Positions 1-10,200 of a DNA stretch of 64,000 bases are shown here, in pieces; within the stretch, counting starts at the first letter, position 1, and the number at the start of each line of letters is the position of its first letter. Below the pieces are notes generated by a model. That model worked only from the letters and a program-made list of their open reading frames with translations. It searched no databases and was not told the origin of the DNA. The position numbers and the translations under genes were made by a program. This DNA comes from Calendula officinalis (lineage: Eukaryota > Streptophyta > Magnoliopsida > Asterales > Asteraceae): positions 40,458,908 through 40,522,907 of the forward strand of contig OY970825.1 of NCBI GenBank assembly GCA_963853835.1. The letters run 5' to 3'.

Positions 1-1702
1 ACATGGGTTTCGTTCGTTAGCTAGGGACGACGACAAGCAGCGAAAATTGAGCTTGAAACTAGTTAGAAGCCAAGCAGTACGTGGTAGAGTATCGAGCAAG
101 GTACGTTTGTTGACCAATCCGTGTGGTGGTGCTTGGACATTATCATTTCCGGTAAACCGCCATCCTTGCTTCCCGTTGATCAATATTTTAAAACCATCTA
201 ATGTTCTGCTCGTGTGATTTGTCTTGAGCAGCGTAGATGTCGAGTGGTAGCAAACTCAGCAAGAGAGTGGTGATATGAAAGGAATCGAGCTCACAAGAGG
301 GATTGGTATAGCCTCTTCCTTTCCGTTTTCTACTCGTTTGAAACCTCAAACACCACCGTTTTGGTTAGCTTTCAAGGTTTGGGATATGGGTTTCATTTCA
401 TGAGTGTGTTTTTGCGTATCTGTGTAAAGTTTCTCGAATTGTCCAATGGTTTCCATGTTGCTTGTTTTGTTTATAATTATTTTTAATTAAGGGTGGAGTT
501 TTGTCGTTATTTTAATCAATAAGGAGGTGTTATTACTATTTAATCGGTAAAAGAAAAGAAAACATTTCTAATCTTTGGAAAAGATTTTTTTTTAAATCTA
601 GGAGCAGGCTTTTATTTTTATTTAAACAAGGGGAAAACTTGTTTTATTTAAATCAAAGAAAAACTTTTATTATTATTTAATCAAGAGAGAGACATTTTCT
701 TTTACGAGTTGAGTTGGGTTTAAGCTGGGTTATTTTATGTGCTTTAGGATCGTTTAGGCGCTAGCCGGCCAGTAGTGTAGAGTGCTGAGAGATCATCGGA
801 GCTTACGTTATCAAGGACCTTCTAGGACCGGTTAGAGACGCTCTTCAGTACCGAGGATATTTAGGAGCTTACGGTTATTCGAGGTGAGTATTCTCACCGT
901 GTATTCAGTTATAACGATACGTGCATGACTCATATGGTTAACTGTTTTGATCTGTTGTACTTTCTGTGTGTTGATCTGTTATCTGAGTGACTGTTTTTGC
1001 ATACTACTGATCTGAGACGGACGTGCCGAGTATCTGAGCCGGTACCAAGTCATTTTGTGCTACTAAGTGATAGGGCTATCTGTGTGGTTTATGTTAGGAG
1101 TTGAAAACATAAAAATAATTAATAAATCTCAGTGGAAATTCTGTGTGGTGGCCTGAGTGCCAAATTCTGTGTGGGCCCTTGTGGCAAATTCTGTGTGGGC
1201 CCTTGTGGCACATTCTGTGTGGGCCCTTGTGGCAAATTCTGTGTGGGCCCTTGTGGCATTTTAGTGTAAGGAGAGGCGAGGTTGATCTCTCGACTCGAGT
1301 TACACAAGCGCGCTATATAAATTTAAAAGATACAAAAACTGAGAAATTAACTTAGTGGTAAATGATTAGGAGTTCACCTGTGTGCCCTCATGTATTGTAT
1401 GTTGTAGTTGTTTGCATTTTGAGTTTATTCACTCAGCTTCCCCGCTGACCCAAAAACTCCCTCCCATTTTTCAGGTACTAGCAAAGGAAAGGAGAAGGTG
1501 GACGGTTGACTGCTGTATTACTTCTTAGTGCTGATGTGAAATGTTTTTATTATTTCAAAACTCTGAATTTTATTTAAGACATTTCCGCATTAAATACATT
1601 TTATATTAAATAATTATTTTGGGGGATTATTTATGGGACCTTTTTTTATTATAATTTTGAATTTAAAAATTTTAAAAATCTTGTAAATTTTAGGGTGTTA
1701 CA
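1..1702 (+). mobile_element. 3' part of a Ty3/gypsy-type LTR (truncated by window edge)
   Basis: Noncoding sequence ending in GTGTTACA at 1702, the usual terminus of plant Ty3/gypsy LTRs that begin TGTAAC. It carries an internal short tandem repeat like other gypsy LTRs in this window. No primer binding site follows position 1702, so this is the right end of a solo LTR or of a 3' LTR on the + strand. The left end lies outside the window, so no TSD can be checked. The orientation is inferred from the terminus. Confidence 0.6.
1137..1260. repeat. 24-bp tandem repeat inside the LTR
   Basis: About five copies of a 24-bp unit with the core CTGTGTGGGCCCTTGTGGCA. The first copy is diverged (it has GGTGGCCTGAG) and the others are near-identical. 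Each unit contains the palindrome GGGCCC. Short open frames on both strands here are by-products of the repeat. Confidence 0.9.
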
Positions 1703-1929
1703 GCAATCTCTTCATGATGGCGCGTCAGTCTATATAAAGCATCAACCGAAGAAAGCCAACGAACGGGATGGTAAATCGGTATATCTAAATCTACCCCAAC
1801 TGAAGTAACCCCCATCTTAGAAACAAACTAGTTAACTTTATATAATAACAACTATAAAATTAAAAATAAAAAGTTTGAATAGATGTGAAGTTGTTATGTC
1901 AATTTACGGTCAGAAAACGATAATTCTAA

Positions 1930-2301
1930 GGCTTATGGGTATGGGCCAACGCCCATATGGCGTGGTGGTGAGGTGGCAAGGGCCACGGTGTGGCAAAGAA
2001 AGAAAACACCATCCCCCCACGGCGTGGGGGGTCGGCGTGGTGGAGAAGGCGCATGGGCAACGGCTGGAAACGGGGCTTGGGGGTGAGATGGGGGTGAGGT
2101 GGATGCTTGTGATTGGTTGGTGGGTATTTTTTTTTTATTTTATTTAAAATTTAATGAAATAAAATAGTGTGGTGTGGTGTGGTGGGTATTTCCTATAGAT
2201 GATGTGGTGTGGATGTGGTGTGGTTGCTGAGGTGGCAGATGAGGTGGCAGATGATGTGGCAGAAAAAATGAGTGTGGGTGTGGTACCCATACCGGGCAGC
2301 C
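1930..2301. mobile_element. PIF/Harbinger-like MITE
   Basis: A 372-bp GC-rich block in AT-rich surroundings. Its ends are imperfect inverted repeats: GGCTTATGGGTATGG at the left and CCATACCGGGCAGCC at the right. It is flanked by the trinucleotide TAA at 1927-1929 and 2302-2304, the duplication size and sequence typical of PIF/Harbinger elements. The interior is rich in GTGGTG and GAGGTGGCAGATG repeats. No transposase is present. The family call rests on TSD and terminal form only. Confidence 0.65.
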
Positions 2302-2606
2302 TAATCACATGGGGGTGATGTTTTTGCCTTTTTGGATCAAAACCACAAATTAAATGATTAAAGTCTTTACACTCTTCATATTGTAATTAATTTAATTATT
2401 TATTTTCTTCTTCTGTAATTTTGGAAAATGAGAGAATATCCAGCCATAAACAATTGACATTTTTGGTACTCTTTTTCAAGAGACAAACTGAACTTTTCCC
2501 ATGTGGCCCCAAGCTTTCATACTTTTAACTTTTGTACACAAGTTTGAACTCATATTAATTGGCACACAGTTCCTACGTATATGTTTATTTAGACGACTTT
2601 GATTAG

Positions 2607-2976
2607 GACCGGTGAGGACTCAAAAATTAGTGAGAACTGTGAGGATAATTCTCAGTCAATCATATTTAAAAATATGGATCATTGTTACGGCCGTTCACGT
2701 CAGGAATCAAGGTTGTTGATGTAGTTGCTATTCTTTATTTTTTTCGTCGAGATTGGTTTGGTGTTCCGTGTACCGCTCCGTGGGTACAAGATCGAAAAGA
2801 ATGTATTGGATGGATGCCCGGGCATTGAGAAGGAAGGACGCTTTCAGAGGCGAAAAGTTTTAGGATCTTTATGAGGATGACAATGATCCAAAATTCTGAA
2901 AATGAACCTACTTTTTTAAAAATGATTGATTGATAATTGTCCTTACAGTTCGCACTAAAATTTGAGTCTTCACCCG
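2607..2976. repeat. Inverted-repeat (MITE-like) unit
   Basis: Left arm 2607-2664 and right arm about 2921-2976 are inverted copies at roughly 80 percent identity, sharing GACTCAAA, TTAGTG and GAACTGT. The loop of about 260 bp has no gene. No clear target site duplication was found, so the element class is unknown. Confidence 0.5.
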
Positions 2977-3135
2977 ATCTCACTTCTAGCTTCTTCTTTT
3001 TTTGTATAAATGTGCATGGTATTAAAAGAGATCATGAGATCGATGCCTCCTAATTAATCATGACTTGAGAACATTATATAAAACCCCACCGAACAAAGAC
3101 TACTATTTGTAGTATCTAGTTTATGAGCTTATTAC

Positions 3136-3264
3136 CAAAGGGCCAATGGTCTAGCGGTAAGGTGTTTGCCCTCCAACCTAGTAGTTGAGAGTTCGAGTCT
3201 CATAGTGGACATAGGTGGTTATTTAGGAGTAGATTAGATTTGCCGTTCAAAAAAAAAAAAAAAA
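3136..3264 (+). mobile_element. tRNA-derived SINE with poly(A) tail
   Basis: Polymerase III A-box-like TGGTCTAGCGGTAAGG (from about 3146) and B-box-like GAGTTCGAGTCTC (from about 3191), followed by a short body ending GCCGTTC and about 15 A. Flanked by a direct repeat AGTTTATGAG(A)CTTATTA at 3119-3135 and 3265-3282, differing by one inserted base. The head does not fold as a complete tRNA and the tail is poly(A), so this is a SINE and not a tRNA gene. Confidence 0.85.
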
Positions 3265-3282
3265 AGTTTATGAGACTTATTA

Positions 3283-3668
3283 TGTTGTTCATTTAGTTAG
3301 TAATTGTTTAATTTTCACTTATAATTTTCCAAAACAATGGCACTGCAGGTTCCAAAATTTGAAAAACCACAATCACCGATTATGTTTCGAGATCCGATAT
3401 TCCAAGAACTGCCATTTCTGCATATGCTCACCTCTACATGAGATGCCTCATAACAGGACTTAGAGAAAATTATATAGGACCTATTGAACAAAGACTAATT
3501 TCACCACTGGTTATTTAAAATCTTAAAATGAGATATTTCAGGATATAAAAATTGGAAAATAGAATTATTCGGTAGGGTTGGTAATTAATATAACACACCT
3601 AGATGCAAGTCATGTACCCTAAATAAGTCAACATCAAAAACCACATCTTTAAATGATTGTGTTTGTCT
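3283..3668. other. Intergenic, no feature seen
   Basis: AT-rich sequence between two SINEs. I see no open frame of note, no inverted repeat and no gene. Confidence 0.6.
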
Positions 3669-3682
3669 AGTCATGTAATGTA

Positions 3683-3954
3683 AAAAGGGGTAAAGGAGTG
3701 TACCACTGACACTGGTCACATATTGTGACCGGACACCCGACCCAGCAACAGGTGCATTCCCCGGCAAATCACCTAACAATGATATCCACACCTCTGCTTG
3801 GGCTCGATATACGAGACCCAACATTTTCAGCACAGAGGGGGACCCACGTTTCAAAGGGGCTGGTGGCCACAAGAGGGGTTTCACGGGGTTTGAACCCGGG
3901 ACCTCCCACATAGGAGGCCTAAGTCTTACCAACCGCACCCACCCTTATGGTTAA
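3683..3954 (-). mobile_element. SINE on the minus strand, T-ended family
   Basis: On the minus strand it starts with GGGTGCGGTTGGTAAGACTT (A-box region) and then GGGTTCAAACCCC (B-box). It runs for 272 bp and ends in CCCCTTTTT instead of a poly(A). Flanked by a perfect 14-bp direct repeat AGTCATGTAATGTA at 3669-3682 and 3955-3968. The body and tail differ from the SINE at 3136, so it is a different family. Confidence 0.85.
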
Positions 3955-3968
3955 AGTCATGTAATGTA

Positions 3969-5263
3969 GTACTTGATTGTACACATATTCCCTTCCTTGA
4001 ACCTTCACTCTTGCCATGCCCATACTTCCTCAACTACTTTCTAAATTATATGGCATGTTAATTAGATAACGAGTCAGATTAAATATGTATGTGAATACAT
4101 TATTCAAAATGTGGGCATATTATTATAGTTTTTTAGGTTTTAATATTCATAGGCTCATATATATTACTACTATTTCTTTTTAGTATAACAAAAAAGAGTA
4201 ACATTCATACTCCTTTTATGTAGTCTTAAGGGACAAATTTGAACCCGGCCTTAGATCAATCAACTTCTAAATTACCACCACTACTACCATCACATGTAAC
4301 TCAATATATCAACACCACCACCATCCCATGTGTATCAAATCATATGTTATTGCATACAACTGACCACCACCACCACCACCCATGTGTTTTAAATCACATG
4401 TGATTCGACATCGCCGACCACCACCACCACCACCAACCTCTGCCAGCCCCCATCTCCACCATCGGCAACCCTCGCCACCGTCAGCTGCTTTCAATCACAT
4501 GCGATTGCGTATCCAATCACATGTGATTACGGCGACGACGAGAGGCAGAGGCGGGCGGCGGTGGTCGGTGTCGGCAGTGGCCAGCGGTGGTGGTGTTGGC
4601 CAGCGGTGGTGGTTGTATATTGAATTACATGTGATTTGATGATGGTGGTGGTTAAATGACTTTATGATCCAGTGACTAATATTTATCCCTTAAAACTATA
4701 TAAAAATAAAAAATTACTTTTAATACAACTCTAACAAAAAATAATTATTTATGATTAGAATAGTTAAGGGTGTGAAAGTGGAAGGTGAAGGGAAAAAGAG
4801 GGGGTCTCGTACGGATTGACCAAACATTGATTGGTGCACATGCATCAGCATCTCTACGGAATCGAATCGTACGTACAGATTGCCACTCCAAACCCGCAAC
4901 AATATCGAGGGAATATATGCAACATTCATCAATTTTTTTTCCATAAATATACATCCAATTTTGTTCAAAAGAGATGGGCTTTATCGCCAAAAAACCCTCG
5001 TCAGGTAAGTTCCTGGGCCCGATGGCTGCAGTGAAAATACTACTCATGGCCCAATGACTTCTCCTTTAAATTGCTGAAACAATGTTGAGAATCAAGTTTC
5101 GCTTTCTTTTGGATGCAATCCATCCTTCATTTCATCATTCCCTAAATTGAATCACATTAAATGATTATAGACCTATATATATGTCTGATTAGTTGTATTT
5201 ATAAAATCGTAGAAAAATTACTTAATGATAGATTGAAAAAAATGTTGTGGATAAGGTTGTTAG
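3969..5263. other. Intergenic with CCA/GGT-rich inverted block
   Basis: No gene recognised. From about 4262 to 4660 the left part is rich in CCACCACCA and the right part in GGTGGTGG, so the block is a loose inverted repeat. AATCACATGTGATT-like palindromes recur near 4395, 4492, 4514 and 4623. Open frames here are low complexity. Confidence 0.55.
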
Positions 5264-5272
5264 TGTTGAGTA

Positions 5273-5695
5273 GAGGTGCACATCAAAACCGGATCCCGAT
5301 CCAGACCGGTTTCAAAACCGGTTCGTAACCGGATTGAAGCATATATACCGGATCGGATCGGATTTTAATCGGCGGATTATGATTGGGTTATGATCGGTTT
5401 GAGTGTCCATGGGCAAACCGGTTTGAAAACCGGATTATGGGAAACTGGTTTGAAAACCGCATTCAAAACCGGATTAGTGTATTTATTAGTGAGTTTGGGT
5501 GAAAAATGGGCACAAAATGAACCCAATCCAGTTTCGATCCGATCCGGTTTCAACAAGTTTTCTACATATTCGATCCATATCCGGTTTGAAACCGAACCGC
5601 TTTGACCCAAACCCGTTTTGACCATGTTTGACCGAATCTGATCCAGTTTTAAAACCAATTCGGGTTATTTTTGGATCCGGTTTGTGCACGTTTAC
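5273..5695. mobile_element. hAT-like nonautonomous element built of CCGGTTT repeats
   Basis: Ends are inverted: GTGCACATCAAAACCGGATCC near 5277 and GGATCCGGTTTGTGCAC near 5672. Flanks are TGTTGAGTA (5264-5272) and TGTTGAGCA (5696-5704), an 8- to 9-bp duplication with one mismatch. The interior is a degenerate array of ACCGGTTTGAAAACCGG-like palindromes. No coding capacity. The superfamily assignment is inference from TSD length. Confidence 0.55.
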
Positions 5696-5704
5696 TGTTG
5701 AGCA

Positions 5705-6001
5705 ATCGCCTTATATGGAAGGCAGACATATCATTGACGGGCCTTTGACGGTGAATGAGAATTGTAGTTGGCGAAGAGATCAAAAAGTAAATCACTTGTT
5801 CTCACTACAAAGTCTTTAATTCAATCACTTGGGACTATCACTAGCACTAACCATCATTACCACCACCAGGACCACCGTTACTCACCATTACTACCATTAT
5901 ATAAGTTATAAAAGAAAGTAAACTAAGAAAAATAAATAAATATAAAGAATATTTTTTTTCATTTTACATTGATTCTAGTTTTATTTCTATCGAACTTAAC
6001 A
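5705..6001. other. Intergenic, no feature seen
   Basis: AT-rich with an ACCATTACCACCACC-like triplet patch near 5840-5895. No gene found. Confidence 0.5.
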
Positions 6002-6010
6002 AAATGTTAA

Positions 6011-6410
6011 GAGTAAATTAGTCCTTTAAGTTTATAGCAAATATCACCAATGATCCTTTAGTTTCAAAAATTACATTGATGGTCCTTAATTCTGAAAGCT
6101 TTTTCACCGATAGTCCTTTACACTAACTGACGTTATTTTATTTTGTTAACTCACCCCATGTGCAATGCATGTGAGGGTAAAAAAGTTATTTTTAATTTCT
6201 TTTCATTCTTAAATTATTTTTTTTATTTAAGATTTTAGTTTAAGAATAAAAATAAAAGAAATGAAAAATGACTTTTTTAACGTCAGTTAGTGTAAAGGAC
6301 CATGGGTGAAAAACATTTCAGAATTAAGGACCATCAGTGTAATTTTTGAAACTAAAAAACCATTAGTGAAATTTGTTATAAACTTAAAGGACCATCCGTG
6401 TAATTTACTC
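6011..6410. mobile_element. Mutator-like MITE with long terminal inverted repeats
   Basis: A 400-bp element whose arms are long inverted copies of each other. The left arm starts GAGTAAATTAGTCCTTTAAG and the right arm ends with the inverse, finishing TAATTTACTC. Flanked by a perfect 9-bp duplication AAATGTTAA at 6002-6010 and 6411-6419, the Mutator superfamily hallmark. No transposase. It shares the GAGTAAATT terminus with the element in the P450 reductase intron at 43675. Confidence 0.85.
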
Positions 6411-6419
6411 AAATGTTAA

Positions 6420-7226
6420 ATTGGTTTCGGATTTCATTTCCTACAAACTAAACAAACTTTTGATTTCAATTTAAATTCGTGAGATATTCCAAAAATTCTT
6501 GACATGTTATAATTTCTTCAAAATCACTTTGCAATAATTTCTCACATCAAAAATCATCATCACTTTGCAATAATTTCTCACTTTAAAAATCATCGTACAA
6601 CAACTACAAAGAGAAATGATATTTGTGCTTATCATTTGTGTTTATTTATGTGTTTACCCATCTATAAACCTGACATGTGTAATCCATTTATTCTAGTTAC
6701 TCGTATCATTTTTTGATTTTAACATTTGTGAATATCAAATGAGTAGACACGTGAATATGCACAGATATCAGGGGAGTGCCATTTCTCAAAACACATAACT
6801 AGGAAAAAACACATAACTAGGAACACATATGCAAAAACAGAGACTCAAAAGGGGGTGCATGGAAAAATTATAATCTGTAAAATGAACGTGGGAAAAGAAG
6901 CAATCAACCCTGAAAATTGGGAACTAAAACTACTCACTCATTACGAGATCCCAACCATCGATCGAGTTTCCGTTATTTCACATTCAATTCCCTCAATTTT
7001 TCTTCAATCAATCCCCATTTATTTTTCTTCTCCGATTTCTTCAAAAAAGGTAATGTAATTATCTTCTGCACGTTTCTTAATAATGCGCGTATGAATTCAA
7101 TTGCGCCTTAATTCATTGTTAGTTGTTAATTTCATCATATCGTATTTTTGAAGATTGTGTTGTGGTTGAATTTCAGGTTATTTAGATTGAAAACTGATAT
7201 CATCGCTGTATGCAATTGCATATATA
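6420..7226 (+). other. Intergenic and 5' leader of the REN1-like gene
   Basis: AT-rich. From about 6850 it becomes leader-like, with CT-rich TTCTTCTCCGATTTCTTC at about 7024. A plausible 5' UTR intron runs from a donor AAAAG/GTAATG at 7050 to an acceptor TTTCAG at 7176. The transcription start cannot be placed from sequence alone. Confidence 0.45.
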
Positions 7227-10200
7227 ATGTTTAATAACGTATTTCACAATGCTGATTCGAAAAACAATACGGGCGATTCAAAGAACAATCACTCCGATAC
7301 GAAAATGAATCGAGCTGAATCAAAAAACAACAAATGTGAATGGAAGAACAATCACTGTGATTTGAAAAATAACCATGATCATCACAAAACAAATTCTGAT
7401 GCTCATTTTCAGGTATGAATTGAATTGTCATATAATTTCAATTTAATAAACTGTATTTCCTAAGTTTATTGTTTATCATATTTAGGGAGATGGTGTTGGT
7501 GATCATTCTTCTGCAGGGGCTCAACCGCTGGAAAGACAATATTCTCATAATGGCAAAAAGGTTCCTCTGTTTTTAATTCTTAATCTTTTTGATTTCAATA
7601 CCTAGAATTTCCTCATTTGGAATAGTTGTTGTTAATTAGGCTGGTATTTTTCTTGCTTAATTTTATACATAAGTTTATCTTCAAGTAGAATACTTATCAT
7701 GTCACCATATAAATCTTTGATTTTTTTAAGTTATCATAAAAGTTTTAAAAATATTAAATTCTCAGTTACTTAAATAATATGCGGTTTGCAGGTTTACAAG
7801 AGCGGTTGGTTACATTTGTCTTCAAAAGGTGTGTTATATAATTTACTTATATTGTTTAAAAATAGACTTTTCTATTGTTTTGACCACTTGAGTTTCATAT
7901 TTCTGATTTTTTCTCAATCTAGATGATTATTTCTTATTTTACACATTTATGCAGGGATTGGGTGGACTTCTTGGAAGAAAAGGTGGTTTATTCTAACAGA
8001 AACCTCGTTAGTCTTCTTTAGAAGTGATCCAGTAAGTTTTATGCCATCAACACTTTTAATTATTTGAATTAGTCTTCAGTTTTTTAATATAATATTTTAA
8101 TGTTCATTAATTGCTTTTGTGTTAATATTTAGAATGCAGCACCTCCAAAAGTGGGTGAGGCGAATATGACCCTAGGTGGCATAGACCTCAACAGTTCAGG
8201 CAGGTCGGCTTGCTTCTAATTTCTAGTTAACATCATATAATTTGATCCCTTAATTTAATTACATTAATTAGCTTTCTTAGTTTCTAACAGCTAATTGTGT
8301 TATGTTTCAGTGTTGTTGTGAAAGCAGATAAAAAACTCATAACCCTGCAATTCCCCGATGGTCATGATGGAAGAACTGTTACTCTCAAGGTCTTGAGTTT
8401 TTCTTCTATATAAACGATTGCATAATTACCGAATGCAACGTTTATTAATTATTATTTTATATTTTTATTTCAGGCTGACACGTCAGAGGATTTATTCGAG
8501 TGGAAAGAAGCACTAGAGGCAGCTTTGTCAAATGCCCCAAGTGCAGGCCATGACGAGACATCAAAACACGAAAAGGCTGATACTCATACTACACCTCATG
8601 AACAACGTAAGGATTTCAAATTTTGGGTAATTAGATACAACATGTTTATATAATTTATTATGTTTTTATTTGATAGCGAAAGTCAACCCATCACCTCCAA
8701 AGTATACGGTACTTGGACGACCAGTCTTACTTGCATTAGAAGATGCAGATGGAACTCCATCTTTCTTGGAGAAAGCCCTTTGTTATGTAGAAGACTTTGG
8801 TCAGATTAATTCTCACTTTACAAATTAGATAACTTGTCAAGTATTATTATAAGTTTTTAATGTTAATTTTAGTTGAAATACTCATCTATGTTCAAACAAT
8901 GGGAATGTTTCAGGTATCGATGTAGAAGGAATCTTGAGGCAGTCAGCCGATGTTGATGATGTTGAACGGCGCATTAAATTATATGAACATGGTCAGTAAA
9001 ATTAATGAATGTTTTAATTTATTTTAATATTTTCGAAGTTTTAACCCAAAATGTGACATCCCCCAAGTTTTTTTTTTGTTTTTACGTGTAAATATGATTT
9101 TTTGTTACAGGAAAAACCGAGATTACCGAAGATGAGGATGGACATGTTATAGGAGACTGTATCAAGGTATGTCAATTTAGAAAAATAAAATTAATTCTAT
9201 TATTTATATCTTACCGTTTTTTTTAATTTTTATTTTAATATTTGACTACCGTTTCAGTATGTTCTTCGTGAGATGCCATCACCTCCTGTCCCAGCATCTT
9301 GTTGTGCAGCTTTACTAGAAGCATATAGTAAGTTTTCACGTCATTTTTACAATACAAAACTTTAAAATAATATACAATTTCATTAAATTCTAAAATACAA
9401 AACCTTTCTTATGGCTAGGATGTGATCGATCCAAAAGAGTGAGTGCCATTCGTTCAGCCATATTAGACACATTCCCAGAACCAAATCGCCGTTTATTACA
9501 AAGGTAACACCATAAAAACCTTCATTTCTGCAGTCAATTTTTGGTAATTCATTTTTGGTATTTTTTTTTTTAGGATATTGATAATGATGGAAGCTGTGGC
9601 TGAAAACACAGCTGTGAACCGAATGAATGTTTCAGCGGTTGCAGCTTGCATGTCACCATTACTTCTTAGACCACTTTTGGCTGGTGAAGTTGAGCTGGAA
9701 AAGGGATCAGATACGGGTGGTGATGGGTCTGCTCAACTTCTACAAGCAGCTGCAGCTGCTAATATTGCTCAAGCTATCGTTATTGTCTTAGTCGAGGAAT
9801 ACGATAGAATATTCGGGGTATATATATAAATTATGAAATTTATATTTTTCATTAAATTTAAGTTTTTATAACGCTTTCTTGATATGGAGTTGAGAAAATG
9901 GGGTTCGGGTTGTAATGGGTTATTTTATAGTACGAGTTGACTCGACCTTGGTTAGACTGTTTGACCATTTTATATTTATCATATGTAGATAATTAACGCG
10001 TTAATCTTTTATTACAAAAAGACTTCAACAAATAACTCAATTTTTCGGAAAATTTTCCGCACACTTAAAATTGGTACAACTGTTAACATGCGTAAAAAAA
10101 TATGGCGTGACAATAAAAAACTAAATTGTCACATTTAAAAATGTGGGAAACCCAATATAAACTCCATACCTAAAAGCGTGGACAAACTATTTAATTTTCC

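Noticed and set aside
1875..2147. 90-codon frame MNRCEVVMSIYG...
   Set aside because: Runs through the GTGG-rich MITE; low-complexity composition, not a gene.
3136..3210. tRNA gene at the GGTCTAGCGG...GTTCGAGTC stretch
   Set aside because: Does not close into a full cloverleaf, ends in poly(A) and is bounded by a direct repeat, so it is a SINE.
4309..4639. His/Pro-rich and Gly/Trp-rich frames
   Set aside because: Products of CCA/GGT triplet repeats on either strand.
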